Of a DNA stretch of 64,000 nt, positions 26,709-35,888 are shown piece after piece; within the stretch, counting starts at the first letter, position 1, and every line of letters starts with the position of its first letter. The DNA comes from Croceifilum oryzae (GTDB lineage Bacteria > Bacillota > Bacilli > Thermoactinomycetales > Thermoactinomycetaceae). Below the pieces are notes generated by a model that had not been told where the DNA came from, did no database searches, and saw only the letters and a list, made by a program, of their open reading frames with translations. The position numbers were made by a program, and so were the translations under genes. The stretch lies in the NCBI RefSeq assembly GCF_030814315.1, contig NZ_JAUSUV010000005.1, forward strand, positions 186,001 through 250,000, read 5' to 3'.

Positions 26709-27179
26709 TTATCTCTTCATGATAAACATGAGTCCCAATCCAACTATGAGTATCGGCCAGTATGTATTTAGTGTATGCGCAATCGGGGCAAATAAAGAAA
26801 TATCCGCAACAACCGGATTGGCAAAAAAACCTGCTAGGCATAAGACGATGGAAATCATGAGAGTCATATTATTCTTATTCTGCATGTATTGTAAAAAAAC
26901 TACAACCCCGACCATCAACATCAAAATGCTCCAATGTCTAGGCCAGCTGGGAACATATCGGAATCCCCATACGGATAAGCCGATTGCCGCAATAATTCCG
27001 CCAATTACAGTTAATTGGGACTGTTTTTGCAAAAAAGAAATAAATACCAAAATGGAACCTAAAAGGAATAATAGAAAAGGCCATGTAATCAAGGTGTTAA
27101 TAGCTGCTGTTCTCGTTTCGATGACGAGTGATAGCCCACCAGCTAAAACCAAGATGAATCCAATGGCTTTTTTTTGCAT
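26709..27179 (-). CDS. Small polytopic membrane protein
   Basis: 156 residues, nearly all in six or seven short hydrophobic segments with conserved-looking loops such as RYVPSWPRHWS and a final YWPILIVGLGLMF. The pattern of tandem ~25-residue segments ending WPILIVGLGL resembles the LiaF/DUF5668-type transmembrane region, an attribution by pattern only. It precedes map by eight bases in the same orientation. No catalytic residues are seen. A membrane-stress role is speculation. Confidence 0.7.
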   Translation of the reverse strand: MQKKAIGFILVLAGGLSLVIETRTAAINTLITWPFLLFLLGSILVFISFLQKQSQLTVIGGIIAAIGLSVWGFRYVPSWPRHWSILMLMVGVVVFLQYMQNKNNMTLMISIVLCLAGFFANPVVADISLFAPIAHTLNTYWPILIVGLGLMFIMKR

Positions 27180-27514
27180 GGGAAACTCTCCTCTGACGTA
27201 TTAGAATTTATCTTCCTATCTTATCACAATTTTTTACTTGCTAGAGTATAAGAGGAGGCTTCGAGCAGAAAAGAGACTGCATAGAATTAGTATTTATTGG
27301 AAAAATAATGTATAAAGAATAGGTGCAAAAGGGTCTTTTCGGATCGGGTTGTGTAGTCTACTTGTGTTGATGCTCAAAATGTTCACAGGAAATGAAGAGA
27401 GATTTGAAGCGCTGTATGTTATAATATGTCTTGGTTTTTATGAACGTTTTGAATGGTTTTATGATCTCTTCTTCTGTTAAATGGGAAGTTGTAGAGATTG
27501 GAGTGAAATAGATC
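27180..27514. other. Intergenic region between divergent map operon and hemA
   Basis: 335 bases. A TATAAT at 27420-27425 is the best -10 candidate for hemA; no clear -35 box is placed 17 bp before it. No small gene with a ribosome site and no stable hairpin was seen. Confidence 0.5.
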
Positions 27515-28867
27515 ATGCATATACTGACAATTGGATTTAGTCATAAGACAGCTTCTGTGGAGTTACGAGAGCGACTCGTTTTTCAAGAAGATCGTCTTGC
27601 CATGGCTTTAAGAAGCTTGCGAGATATGAAAAGTATTCTAGAATGTGTGATCATTAGTACATGTAACCGCATGGAGTTATATGTAGTAGTGGATCAACTT
27701 CATACTGGAGAGTACTACTCCAAGGCATTTTTGGAGAGTTGGTTTCGCATACCGAAAGAAGAATTTCAAGAACATCTATATATAAAACAGGATCAAGAGG
27801 CTGTGCATCATTTATTTCGAGTTGTGTGTGGATTAGATTCACTCGTGATTGGTGAAACGCAAATCTTAGGTCAAATGAAAACGGCCTTTTTACAGGCCCA
27901 AGAGATTGGTACGACAGGTACGGTATTTAATATGCTCTTTAAACAAGCTGTTACATTTGGAAAGAAAGTGCACTCCGAAACGGAAATCGGCCAAAATGCG
28001 GTTTCGGTGAGCTATGCAGCAGTAGAACTGGGTAAAAAGCTATTTTCATCCTTCCAAAACCAGACGATTTTACTAGTAGGTGCTGGGAAGATGACGGAAC
28101 TGACTGCCAAACATTTTGCTTCCAATGGAGCCGCCCGTGTGATTGTGATTAATCGCACGTTAGCCAAAGCGGAAGAGTTAGCAAATCGTTTTCATGGTGA
28201 AGCACGTCCATGGGATCAGCTTCTACCATCTCTAGTGGAGGCGGATATAGTTGTCTCCTCAACGGGAGCGAAAGAGGCTGTCGTTACCAAAGAGATGATC
28301 GCACCTGTGGTAGAGAATCGGCGTACTCCTTTATTTATCATCGACATCGCAGTACCGCGGGATATTGAACCAAGTGTTCATGAATTAGATCAAGTATTCC
28401 TCTATGATATTGATGATTTACATGGCATTGTAGAGGCAAATATGAAATTGCGTCACCAAGAGGCAGATAAAGTGTTGGCTTGGATTCAGCTTGAGTGTGA
28501 TAAATTTCACGAATGGTTGCAAACACTTGGCGTTGTTCCTCTGATTACAGCCCTTCGTGAAAAAGCGATTTCCATTCAAGAAGAGGCGTTGTTACGGATC
28601 GAACGGAAGCTTCCTGAGTTGACAGAGCACCAGCGTCGAGTGCTAAATAAGCACACGAAAAGCATTATTAATCAGATGCTACGTGATCCCATTGTGAGGA
28701 TGAAAGAACTGGCCGTAACGCCTCAAAAAGAAGAGGCATTGGACTTGTTTGTCCATCTCTTTGCATTGGAAAATGAACTCCAAAAAACAGGGGATACGTG
28801 CGAAAAAAAAGCAACAGAAGCGGATGTAGCGGAGACTCTCAGAACAACGATTTCGATCTCCTCATAA
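27515..28867 (+). CDS. hemA: Glutamyl-tRNA reductase
   Basis: 450 residues; NADPH-dependent reduction of glutamyl-tRNA to glutamate semialdehyde, the first committed step of haem synthesis by the C5 route. The catalytic cysteine is in ISTCNRMELY near residue 50. GETQILGQMK follows, and the nucleotide-binding loop LLVGAGKMTELTA starts near 189. The C-terminal dimerisation helix contains LNKHTKSIINQMLRDP. GGAGTGA precedes the ATG. First gene of hemA-hemX-hemC-hemD. In B. subtilis HemX controls HemA abundance, consistent with its conserved position. Confidence 0.97.
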   Translation: MHILTIGFSHKTASVELRERLVFQEDRLAMALRSLRDMKSILECVIISTCNRMELYVVVDQLHTGEYYSKAFLESWFRIPKEEFQEHLYIKQDQEAVHHLFRVVCGLDSLVIGETQILGQMKTAFLQAQEIGTTGTVFNMLFKQAVTFGKKVHSETEIGQNAVSVSYAAVELGKKLFSSFQNQTILLVGAGKMTELTAKHFASNGAARVIVINRTLAKAEELANRFHGEARPWDQLLPSLVEADIVVSSTGAKEAVVTKEMIAPVVENRRTPLFIIDIAVPRDIEPSVHELDQVFLYDIDDLHGIVEANMKLRHQEADKVLAWIQLECDKFHEWLQTLGVVPLITALREKAISIQEEALLRIERKLPELTEHQRRVLNKHTKSIINQMLRDPIVRMKELAVTPQKEEALDLFVHLFALENELQKTGDTCEKKATEADVAETLRTTISISS

Positions 28868-28890
28868 CACAGGAAAGGGGATGAGGGGAT

Positions 28891-29700
28891 TTGCTTGCTG
28901 AACGTTGGTTATATGACTTTCTAATCTATTCCTATATGCTCAGTTTACTATTTGGATTTGCTGGTTTAATTAAGCCAAATCCAAGGGCAACGATCGCTTC
29001 ATCTGCGCTTTTATTTATGGTTTGGGGAATTGAGCTGTCTTTGATCGGGATGGAAATATGGCGAACGTGGCCACAGATTTCGGAGATTGATCCGATCCTC
29101 CTTTATACATGGGCTCTTATTTCGTTTGCATTATATTATCAACATATCGTAAAGCTCGATATATTTTTCATGACGATTAGCTCTGTTGGTCTGATTGTGT
29201 TAGCGGTGCAGTTGTTTTTTGTACGAGGTGTGCCATTTCAAAAAGAAGTGATTATGGTTTCAGAGCTGATTTTTGTCCACATTTCTCTCGCTATCATCGG
29301 CTATGTTGCCTTTTCGTTATCAAGCATTAGTGCTTTTTTATACTATATAGCAAGTTTTTTATTGAAAAAGAAACAATGGAATCGTTTCCTTACGCAACTC
29401 CCGAGTCTAGGCAGCTTACAGCGTTTTTCAACAGGTTCTCTCATTGTAGGGCTTCCCTGTCTGGCTGTTTCGCTTCTACTCGGTGGGATTTGGGCGATTC
29501 AGGTCGTCCAGCCATCTGTCTGGATAGATCCGAAAATGATCGCTTCCCTTCTCACATTGATAGTGTACAGCCTGATTTTATGGCAGTGGCGTCGGGTGGG
29601 GTGGCAGGGAAAGCGATTAGCTTGGTGGAATTTAGTTGCCATACTGGTTATGATCGGGAACGTACTACTCTCTAGATGGAGCTTTCACCATTGGGTCTAG
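28891..29700 (+). CDS. hemX: HemX, membrane regulator of HemA
   Basis: 269 residues with eight hydrophobic segments and the cytochrome c assembly (CcmC/CcsA) style WxWxWI-less layout seen in HemX. A segment LIFVHISLAIIGYVAFSLSSISA carries the family's conserved His. The TTG start sits after AGGAAAGGGGATGAGGGG, ten bases from the first purine block. Position between hemA and hemC as in B. subtilis, where the protein lowers HemA levels. Confidence 0.88.
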   Translation: MLAERWLYDFLIYSYMLSLLFGFAGLIKPNPRATIASSALLFMVWGIELSLIGMEIWRTWPQISEIDPILLYTWALISFALYYQHIVKLDIFFMTISSVGLIVLAVQLFFVRGVPFQKEVIMVSELIFVHISLAIIGYVAFSLSSISAFLYYIASFLLKKKQWNRFLTQLPSLGSLQRFSTGSLIVGLPCLAVSLLLGGIWAIQVVQPSVWIDPKMIASLLTLIVYSLILWQWRRVGWQGKRLAWWNLVAILVMIGNVLLSRWSFHHWV

Positions 29701-29728
29701 AGGGTTTGGAACAGGAGGCTTACGCGCT

Positions 29729-30643
29729 ATGAGAACCATCGTAGTCGGCACACGAAAAAGTAAACTTGCGATGACCCAGACCAATTGGGTGATAGATCGT
29801 TTAAAAGAGATGGAACCGAACCTTACAGTTGAATTAGAAAAAATCGTAACCAAAGGGGATAAAATCCTCGACGTGACCTTATCCAAAGTAGGCGGGAAGG
29901 GTCTATTTGTCAAAGAGATCGAAAGTGCCCTTTTAAACGGAGAAATTGACTTAGCGGTTCATAGTATGAAAGATCTACCTGCTGAAATGCCGGAAGGACT
30001 GACGATTGGTGCAGTTCCAGTTCGGGAAGATGTGAGGGATTGCTTCTTATCGCGAGACGGGTCCACACTCGAGGAATTGCCTTCCGGTGCTATCGTTGGG
30101 ACGAGCAGTTTGCGTAGACAAGCACAGGTTTTAGCGATTCGTCCTGATTTACGAGTGGAGTCGATTCGCGGCAATATTGATACTCGTGTACAGAAGATGA
30201 ACGATGGCCAATTTGATGCCATCATCCTAGCGACGGCTGGTTTGAATCGGATTTCTTGGCAAGAGGATATCGCAGAATTGATTTCCGTTAAGACGATGTT
30301 ACCAGCAGTTGGGCAAGGTGCGCTTGCGATTCAATGTCGAGAAGATGACCGTGAAATTCGTGCTTTATTAGCGAAAATCAATCATGAAGAGACAGCTAGG
30401 GCAGTACGTGCAGAGCGGGCATTTCTTCAAGCTTTCAATGGCGGTTGCCATCTACCTATAGCGGCATATGCTCAGATTTGCGAAGGACAAGTACACCTAA
30501 AAGGATTAGTAGGCGATCCGACCGGTAAGAAAATGATTGCCGATACCATTATTGGTAAAAACGAAATGAAGATGGGCCGAGAGCTTGCGAATCGATTAAT
30601 TGAATTAGGGGCAGATGAGCTATTGGCTTCCGTTTCGGTGTGA
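29729..30643 (+). CDS. hemC: Porphobilinogen deaminase (hydroxymethylbilane synthase)
   Basis: 304 residues. It joins four porphobilinogens. GTRKSKLAMTQT at the N-terminus, HSMKDLPAEMPEGL (catalytic Asp loop), GTSSLRRQAQ and the dipyrromethane-cofactor cysteine in FNGGCHLPIAAYA near residue 240 are all present. The ATG lies 28 bases after hemX with GGAGG upstream. Sixteen bases separate it from hemD. Complete and ordinary. Confidence 0.97.
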   Translation: MRTIVVGTRKSKLAMTQTNWVIDRLKEMEPNLTVELEKIVTKGDKILDVTLSKVGGKGLFVKEIESALLNGEIDLAVHSMKDLPAEMPEGLTIGAVPVREDVRDCFLSRDGSTLEELPSGAIVGTSSLRRQAQVLAIRPDLRVESIRGNIDTRVQKMNDGQFDAIILATAGLNRISWQEDIAELISVKTMLPAVGQGALAIQCREDDREIRALLAKINHEETARAVRAERAFLQAFNGGCHLPIAAYAQICEGQVHLKGLVGDPTGKKMIADTIIGKNEMKMGRELANRLIELGADELLASVSV

Positions 30644-30658
30644 GAGGGGTAGTTCTAG

Positions 30659-31477
30659 ATGAATGATTCGATTCAAGAACATCTACCTATGTTGGAGCAG
30701 AAACCACTCTCCGGACGACGAGTCTTAGTGACACGTGCTCGTAGTCAGAGCAGTGGGCTGGTGAAAAAAATAGCAGACTTAGGCGGCGAACCTATCGAGA
30801 TGCCGATGATTCGTATGGTGATGCCTTCTGATTTAAGTCAGATTGATGCTGCTTTGCAGGAAGTCGCTGATTTTGATTGGATCGTGCTAACCAGTGTGAA
30901 TGGAGCCGAGTTTTTCTTCCAAAGACTTCGTGAGTTGCAACTGGATATTCGTGAGATCGGCAGGTGTAGAATTGCCGCAGTTGGACCTAAAACCGTTCAA
31001 GTCATTGAAGCTAAGGGGGTACAAGTAGATTTAGTTCCCCTTACGTTTCGAGCAGAAGATTTGATTGAGCAACTGTTACGAATGGTAAAGCCTGGTCAAA
31101 AGGTGTTATTACCACGTGGCAACCTTGCCCGGGAAATACTACCGATTGCGCTTAGACAAGTAGGATGTACGGTCGTGGAAGTCGATTTGTATGAGACTCA
31201 GTTAGATACTGGGGATGCTGAAGGAGTTGCCCGTTATCTTGAACAAGGGCTACTTGATATCATCACATTTACTAGCTCTTCCACCGTACAAAACTTCGTC
31301 AAAGTCATGCAGTCCATACGTCCAGATGTACAAGCCTTACTATCCACTACTCAGCTCGCCTGCATCGGTCCTGTTACAGCCGACGCAGCCAGGAAGCTAG
31401 GGTTAAACGTTGCTGCCATCGCTGAGCCATATACGATAGAGGGACTGGTACAGGCAGTATTAAAAATAGCAAAGTAA
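30659..31477 (+). CDS. hemD: Uroporphyrinogen-III synthase
   Basis: 272 residues, two-lobed HemD. The N-terminal lobe starts with LSGRRVLVTRARSQSSGL and contains DWIVLTSVNGAEFF; the second lobe has DIITFTSSSTVQNFV and the closing ACIGPVTADAARKLGL then YTIEGLVQAV, all diagnostic although the family is divergent. It cyclises hydroxymethylbilane. The ATG is preceded by GAGAGGGGTAGTTCTAG. The downstream gap holds repeat copy 3. Confidence 0.93.
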   Translation: MNDSIQEHLPMLEQKPLSGRRVLVTRARSQSSGLVKKIADLGGEPIEMPMIRMVMPSDLSQIDAALQEVADFDWIVLTSVNGAEFFFQRLRELQLDIREIGRCRIAAVGPKTVQVIEAKGVQVDLVPLTFRAEDLIEQLLRMVKPGQKVLLPRGNLAREILPIALRQVGCTVVEVDLYETQLDTGDAEGVARYLEQGLLDIITFTSSSTVQNFVKVMQSIRPDVQALLSTTQLACIGPVTADAARKLGLNVAAIAEPYTIEGLVQAVLKIAK

Positions 31478-31555
31478 TCTAGCAATAAGCTGATGACTTT
31501 TGTTTATTAGCGCTATTAAATCCAGTTATATCGATTATTTATCTCATTCATCTAT

Positions 31556-31731
31556 TCGTGATCGAGGGCAGGAGAATCTGTTCGATCACGGCTCAATACC
31601 AATCCTGGGAAGATGTAGGGAAGTCCGCTTCGCCATCCTTCGCTCGGGCAGGTGCAAAACTCGCACAGATCCTCGCAGGCTCATTATTTGAGCTGTGGAT
31701 CGATACATGCCCCGGGACTGCGCCACTCAAC
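31556..31731 (-). repeat. Dispersed inverted-repeat element, copy 3 (rearranged)
   Basis: Sits in the 326-base gap between hemD and hemB, orientation reversed relative to copy 2. Its right edge (minus strand) starts GTTGAGTGG and continues CCCGGGGCATGTATC and CACAGCTCAAATAATGAGCC, homologous to the left arm of copies 1, 2 and 5. The opposite half repeats the same left-arm sequence in inverted form (CGGCTCAATACC, GAAGATGTAGGG, AAGTCCGCTTCG). This copy is therefore an arm palindrome missing the usual right arm. The short frames over it are not credible genes. The rest of the gap shows nothing. Confidence 0.75.
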
Positions 31732-31803
31732 AAGCCTAGGTTTTGATCTTTTTAAATCATAGAGTTTAACATTTAGAATAAAAAGCCACAGGAGGATCCA
31801 CAC

Positions 31804-32790
31804 ATGAACACCTTTTCACGCCATCGCCGTCTTCGTGCTAACCAACAAATTCGCCGCATGATCCGCGAAAATCATGTACATACAAGCGACCTAATTTACC
31901 CTATCTTCATCGTAGAAGGCGAAAACATCAAACAAGAAATCCCTTCCATGCCCGGAGTATTTCACTTTTCGCTCGATCAATTGAAAAATGAATTAAATGA
32001 AATCGTCGAATTGGGTTTACCTTCTGTGATTGTCTTTGGAGTGCCTAGCACCAAAGATTCCTGCGGAAGTGAGGCATATCATGAACATGGAATCGTACAA
32101 AAAGCGATCCGCTTCATTAAGCAAGAAGCTCCAGAATTGTATGTAATTGCCGATACATGTTTATGCCAATATACAGACCATGGTCATTGTGGACCGGTTG
32201 AAGATGGCGAAATCTTGAATGATAAAGCATTGGAACTATTAGTACAAACAGCCGTTTCTCAAGCAGAGGCAGGAGCTGATATGATTGCACCGTCTAACAT
32301 GATGGATGGATTTGTAGCGGCTATTCGTCAAGGATTAGATGAAACAGGCTTTCCGCATATTCCGATTCTGTCCTATGCGGTAAAATATGCTTCTAGTTTC
32401 TACGGTCCGTTCCGAGATGCGGCCCATTCGACTCCTTCTTTCGGAGATCGTCGTACCTATCAGATGGATCCAGCCAATACGCGAGAAGCGATGCGAGAAG
32501 CAACTTCTGATGTGATGGAAGGCGCGGATCTATTAATGGTGAAACCAGGACTTGCCTACTTAGATGTGATCTATCGGGTAAAGGAAAATTTTGATTTACC
32601 TGTAGTAGCTTACAATGTAAGTGGGGAATACTCCATGATCAAAGCAGCCTCACTAAATGGCTGGATTGACGAGCAAAAAGTGGTCATGGAAATGTTAGTC
32701 GGCTTTAAACGTGCTGGGGCTGAGCTGATCCTAACATACCATGCTAAGGATGTAGCGCGTTGGATAAAAGAAGGAAGCTATACAGTGTAG
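31804..32790 (+). CDS. hemB: Delta-aminolevulinic acid dehydratase (porphobilinogen synthase)
   Basis: 328 residues. The metal-binding cluster is [14 protein letters not shown] near residues 117-130. The two catalytic lysines are in the [16 protein letters not shown] segment near 195 and [10 protein letters not shown] near 249. GGAGGATCCACAC precedes the ATG. It normally follows hemD directly in Bacillus; here a repeat element separates them, so hemB may have its own transcript. A strong terminator follows. Confidence 0.97.
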   Translation: MNTFSRHRRLRANQQIRRMIRENHVHTSDLIYPIFIVEGENIKQEIPSMPGVFHFSLDQLKNELNEIVELGLPSVIVFGVPSTKDSCGSEAYHEHGIVQKAIRFIKQEAPELYVIADTCLCQYTDHGHCGPVEDGEILNDKALELLVQTAVSQAEAGADMIAPSNMMDGFVAAIRQGLDETGFPHIPILSYAVKYASSFYGPFRDAAHSTPSFGDRRTYQMDPANTREAMREATSDVMEGADLLMVKPGLAYLDVIYRVKENFDLPVVAYNVSGEYSMIKAASLNGWIDEQKVVMEMLVGFKRAGAELILTYHAKDVARWIKEGSYTV

Positions 32791-32806
32791 GTATTCTCTT
32801 AACGAG

Positions 32807-32843
32807 ACGAAGCCCCAGGCATTTGACCTAGGGGCTTCGTTTT
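32807..32843. terminator. Bidirectional terminator between hemB and coiled-coil gene
   Basis: ACGAAGCCCCAGG pairs with CCTAGGGGCTTCGT around CATTTGA, ending at the stop of the convergent gene. Confidence 0.92.
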
Positions 32844-33210
32844 ATGAGAAAAATCTTTTTTTCATGTGCAGGATATCAGTATCATGGGCAAATATTTTCT
32901 GGGCGAGAATTTGTTGGCTTACTTCAAAGCGCTCTAGTCGTACTTGATGCTCGCTGAACTCTCCCTTAAGGATTTTTACGCTTTCTTCTACGTCAGTGAG
33001 GCGCTCCTCTACGTCAGTAAGGCGAATTTCCACGTTCGTCAGGCGCTCTTCCACATTCGTTAAGCGCTCCTCCACATTCGTTAAGCGCATCTCAAGTCCG
33101 TCAATCTTGCCTTCTATCCTAGCCATGCGAAGCTCCAAACTATCGAACTTTGCATGGTGAATCTGCACAGCTTCTAAGATTTTATTTAATATGGATTTGT
33201 ACTCATCCAT
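32842..33210 (-). CDS. Coiled-coil protein with tandem heptads
   Basis: 122 residues from ATG 33210 (MDEYKS), supported by GGAAGGAG nine bases upstream. Residues about 30-90 form an extended coiled coil. Its core consists of five perfect heptads of the type RLTNVEE / RLTDVEE, encoded by five 21-bp tandem repeats at about 32986-33090. The C-terminus is charged and ends MKKRFFS. There is no signal peptide or membrane segment. Such heptad ladders occur in small cytoplasmic or phage-derived proteins; no function can be assigned. Repeat number is likely variable between strains. Confidence 0.75.
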   Translation of the reverse strand: MDEYKSILNKILEAVQIHHAKFDSLELRMARIEGKIDGLEMRLTNVEERLTNVEERLTNVEIRLTDVEERLTDVEESVKILKGEFSEHQVRLERFEVSQQILAQKIFAHDTDILHMKKRFFS

Positions 33211-33402
33211 CGTTGTGGACTCCTTCCAATCTGCTGTAGAGTACAAAATTCGACCTAAAAATGAAATAACCTCTTATTTAATCCCAAATTATTACAAAAA
33301 ACGTGCGTGAAATGACGAAATCATAGTGAATAGGTGTGTTTTTATCCTATTTGCGTTACAATACTAAGAAGTATGGTTCTACATAAGACAACAAGAGAGG
33401 GA

Positions 33403-34698
33403 GTGAAGAAGATCAAGAAGAAATTTGAACGCTCCATCCGTCACTTTCAAGAAGCAGTTAAGATCATCCCAGGTGGTGTAAATAGCCCTGTTCGTGCCTT
33501 TAAATCAGTGAAGATGAATCCTGTATACATTGGACAAGGAAAAGGGTCAAGGGTGACTGATGTAGACGGAAACGAATACATCGATTACATCTGCTCTTGG
33601 GGTCCACTCATCTTAGGACATGCGAATCCCACGGTTGTACAAGCTATTAAGGATACAGCAGAAAAAGGGACTAGTTTTGGTGCTCCAACGGAACTGGAGA
33701 CTCAGATGGCTCAGATGGTCGTCGAACGGATGCCTTCGGTAGAAGTGGTTCGCATGGTGAATTCGGGTACAGAAGCAACCATGAGTGCTTTGCGTCTTGC
33801 TCGTGCTTACACGAAACGTAGCAAGATCTTGAAGTTTGAAGGTAGTTATCATGGACACTCAGATAGTTTGCTGATTAAAGCAGGATCGGGTGTCGCCACA
33901 CTAGGTCTTCCAGATAGCCCGGGCGTGTTGGAACAAACGGCTGAACACACTCTTACGGTGCCTTATAATGACTTAGAGAGCGTAGCATTGGCTTGTGAAA
34001 AATTTGGCGATGATATTGCCGCCATTATTTTAGAGCCGATTGCAGGGAATATGGGTGTAGTGCCACCTGCTCCAGGGTTTTTAGAGGGGTTACGTTCCTT
34101 GAGTGATCAATACGGCATCGTACTGATTTTTGATGAAGTGATGACAGGGTTCCGTGTAGGATACCACTCTGCACAAGGACTCTACCATATTACTCCTGAT
34201 CTAACCACGATGGGGAAAGTGATCGGCGGTGGTTTGCCAGTTGGTGCATACGGTGGGAAGCGCGAGATCATGGAGATGGTAGCCCCAGTAGGTCCTGTCT
34301 ATCAAGCAGGAACTCTGTCTGGGAATCCTCTAGCGATGGCAGCAGGGATTGCCACGCTTGAGCAGATGACGCCAGAAGCATACGATGAGCTAGATAAAAA
34401 AGGAGCTCGTCTAGCGGAAGGAATCCGTAAAAATGCAGAAGAGATCGGTATCCCGTACCATATCAACCGTGTGGGTTCCATGGTGGGTCTGTTCTTTACA
34501 GGCGAAAAAGTAACCTCGTATGATCAAGCGAAAACAGCAGATACAGAGCGATTTGCGAAGTACTTCCGCTTGATGTTAGAGGAAGGCGTATTTTTACCTC
34601 CTTCCCAGTTTGAAGGGATGTTTGTCTCCACAGCTCACTCGGAAGAAGAAATTGCCCGTACGATTGAGGCAAATCGAAATGCGTTAAAACAACTCTAG
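33403..34698 (+). CDS. hemL: Glutamate-1-semialdehyde 2,1-aminomutase
   Basis: 431 residues from the GTG at 33403, matching the usual 430; PLP enzyme converting glutamate semialdehyde to 5-aminolevulinate. [16 protein letters not shown] at the N-terminus, [23 protein letters not shown] and the PLP lysine in [17 protein letters not shown] are intact. The start is uncertain: the frame runs back to 33334, and a TACAAT box at about 33356 suggests that transcription begins near 33368. AGAGAGG lies only two bases before the GTG. It completes the pathway from glutamyl-tRNA to uroporphyrinogen III in this window. Confidence 0.95.
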   Translation: MKKIKKKFERSIRHFQEAVKIIPGGVNSPVRAFKSVKMNPVYIGQGKGSRVTDVDGNEYIDYICSWGPLILGHANPTVVQAIKDTAEKGTSFGAPTELETQMAQMVVERMPSVEVVRMVNSGTEATMSALRLARAYTKRSKILKFEGSYHGHSDSLLIKAGSGVATLGLPDSPGVLEQTAEHTLTVPYNDLESVALACEKFGDDIAAIILEPIAGNMGVVPPAPGFLEGLRSLSDQYGIVLIFDEVMTGFRVGYHSAQGLYHITPDLTTMGKVIGGGLPVGAYGGKREIMEMVAPVGPVYQAGTLSGNPLAMAAGIATLEQMTPEAYDELDKKGARLAEGIRKNAEEIGIPYHINRVGSMVGLFFTGEKVTSYDQAKTADTERFAKYFRLMLEEGVFLPPSQFEGMFVSTAHSEEEIARTIEANRNALKQL

Positions 34699-34719
34699 TG
34701 AAATAGAAAAGCAAGCTGT

Positions 34720-34752
34720 AATAGACTAGGAGATCCAATCCTAGTCTATTTT
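34720..34752 (+). terminator. Terminator after hemL
   Basis: AATAGACTAGGA pairs with TCCTAGTCTATT around GATCCAA, then TTTC. Confidence 0.88.
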
Positions 34753-34867
34753 CTATGAAAATAACTCCCCACCCGAAAATCGGTATATAGCAAAGAGTGT
34801 CGCATATAGATACAGTAACATTCCATTCTTGGTATGGACAGATTGTTTGGGGAGGGAATTTAGAAAA

Positions 34868-35848
34868 GTGGAAAATCAATATAACCAACTTCGTTTTGAT
34901 ATCTCAGAAAAAGTGAGCCTGCATCCACAACAACTCGGCATTGTTCGTGTACTTGAATTGGACTTATTTCCAGATGTACAGATATTAGATGAAGGTCACC
35001 ATGTGAGGATTCAAGGCTACCTGCGCTTAAACGGAAGCTATGTAGGTGAGTCAGATGATTCGGAAGTATCCATAGCAGAGGAACCAGAGGGCATTTCGTA
35101 TGTAATCCCTGTGGAAATTACGCTACCCGCAGATCGGGCTGATATTGGCAATGTATCAGCAGAAGTAGAATCATTTGATTATCAAATTATGTCTCCGTTT
35201 GAATTGCAGATTGAAGCGATTTTATTCATTGATGGAGTTTCATCCGGAAAACATTCACCGCAAACGCATCAAGAAGATGAGATGCTAGAGGAGAATCAAC
35301 CGTTCTTCCAAGCACAATCCGGACAATCAGAGCGTGAAGTGTCAGAAGAAGACAATTTCTCTGAACAAGAGTTATTTACTCACTATCATCCAGACATAGA
35401 AGATCGTCAGAATCCATATGAGTTAGAAAGAGAAGCATCCAGATCGAGATATCGGAATGAAAGACGTCCGACGATGCAGCCCGAATACGAACCAGAAGAA
35501 GAGTACATCTATCCTTTTCCAGACGAAGCGAGACAGCCAGAATTAGAGCGGCGTTTTGCGGCAAACGATCTTGAAATGATGGATGGAAGAGGGGACCCAG
35601 ATCTGGGACCAGATGAGTTTGAGCTAGATGAGTCTGAAAAGAATGTAAATGAATGGTCCTATTGGTTAGTAGGGAAAAAACCAGAAACCTTTACAGCGAT
35701 GCGCCTCGTCATTATCCAAAAAGAAGAATCGGTTGATTCTTTGGCGGATCGATATCAAGTATCTTCTTCTCGAATCAAACACTGTAACCACTTGAACTCC
35801 GAGCAACTAGAAGAAGGGCAGATTGTTTGTATCCCAAGTACAGATTAA
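34868..35848 (+). CDS. spoVID: SpoVID-like spore coat assembly protein
   Basis: 326 residues. The N-terminal ~110 residues (FDISEKVSLHPQQLGIVRVLELDLFPDVQI, VRIQGYLRLNGSY, IPVEITLPADR-like VIPVEITLPADRADI) match the SpoVID/SafA-type coat morphogenesis domain. A long acidic linker (about 130-270, Glu-rich) follows, and a C-terminal LysM-like module with RLVIIQKEESVDSLADRYQVSSSRIKHCN ends in QIVCIPSTD. GTG 34868 is chosen, with GGAGG twelve bases before. It sits between hemL and ysxE exactly as in B. subtilis. It directs coat encasement around the forespore. Confidence 0.9.
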   Translation: MENQYNQLRFDISEKVSLHPQQLGIVRVLELDLFPDVQILDEGHHVRIQGYLRLNGSYVGESDDSEVSIAEEPEGISYVIPVEITLPADRADIGNVSAEVESFDYQIMSPFELQIEAILFIDGVSSGKHSPQTHQEDEMLEENQPFFQAQSGQSEREVSEEDNFSEQELFTHYHPDIEDRQNPYELEREASRSRYRNERRPTMQPEYEPEEEYIYPFPDEARQPELERRFAANDLEMMDGRGDPDLGPDEFELDESEKNVNEWSYWLVGKKPETFTAMRLVIIQKEESVDSLADRYQVSSSRIKHCNHLNSEQLEEGQIVCIPSTD

Positions 35849-35888
35849 GGAAATCTGATTGTAACCTCCTAAGAAGGAGAGGGAAGAT

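Noticed and set aside
26455-27204. 249-codon plus-strand open frame
   Set aside because: It is antisense to map and the membrane protein gene, whose motifs and ribosome sites are clear; its own translation shows no domain.
31500-31746. Overlapping 62-63-codon frames between hemD and hemB
   Set aside because: Both lie in repeat copy 3 in different frames and lack ribosome sites.
32986-33090. Regular 21-bp repeats as a CRISPR-like array
   Set aside because: The units are contiguous without spacers and encode in-frame heptads of a protein with a good ribosome site.
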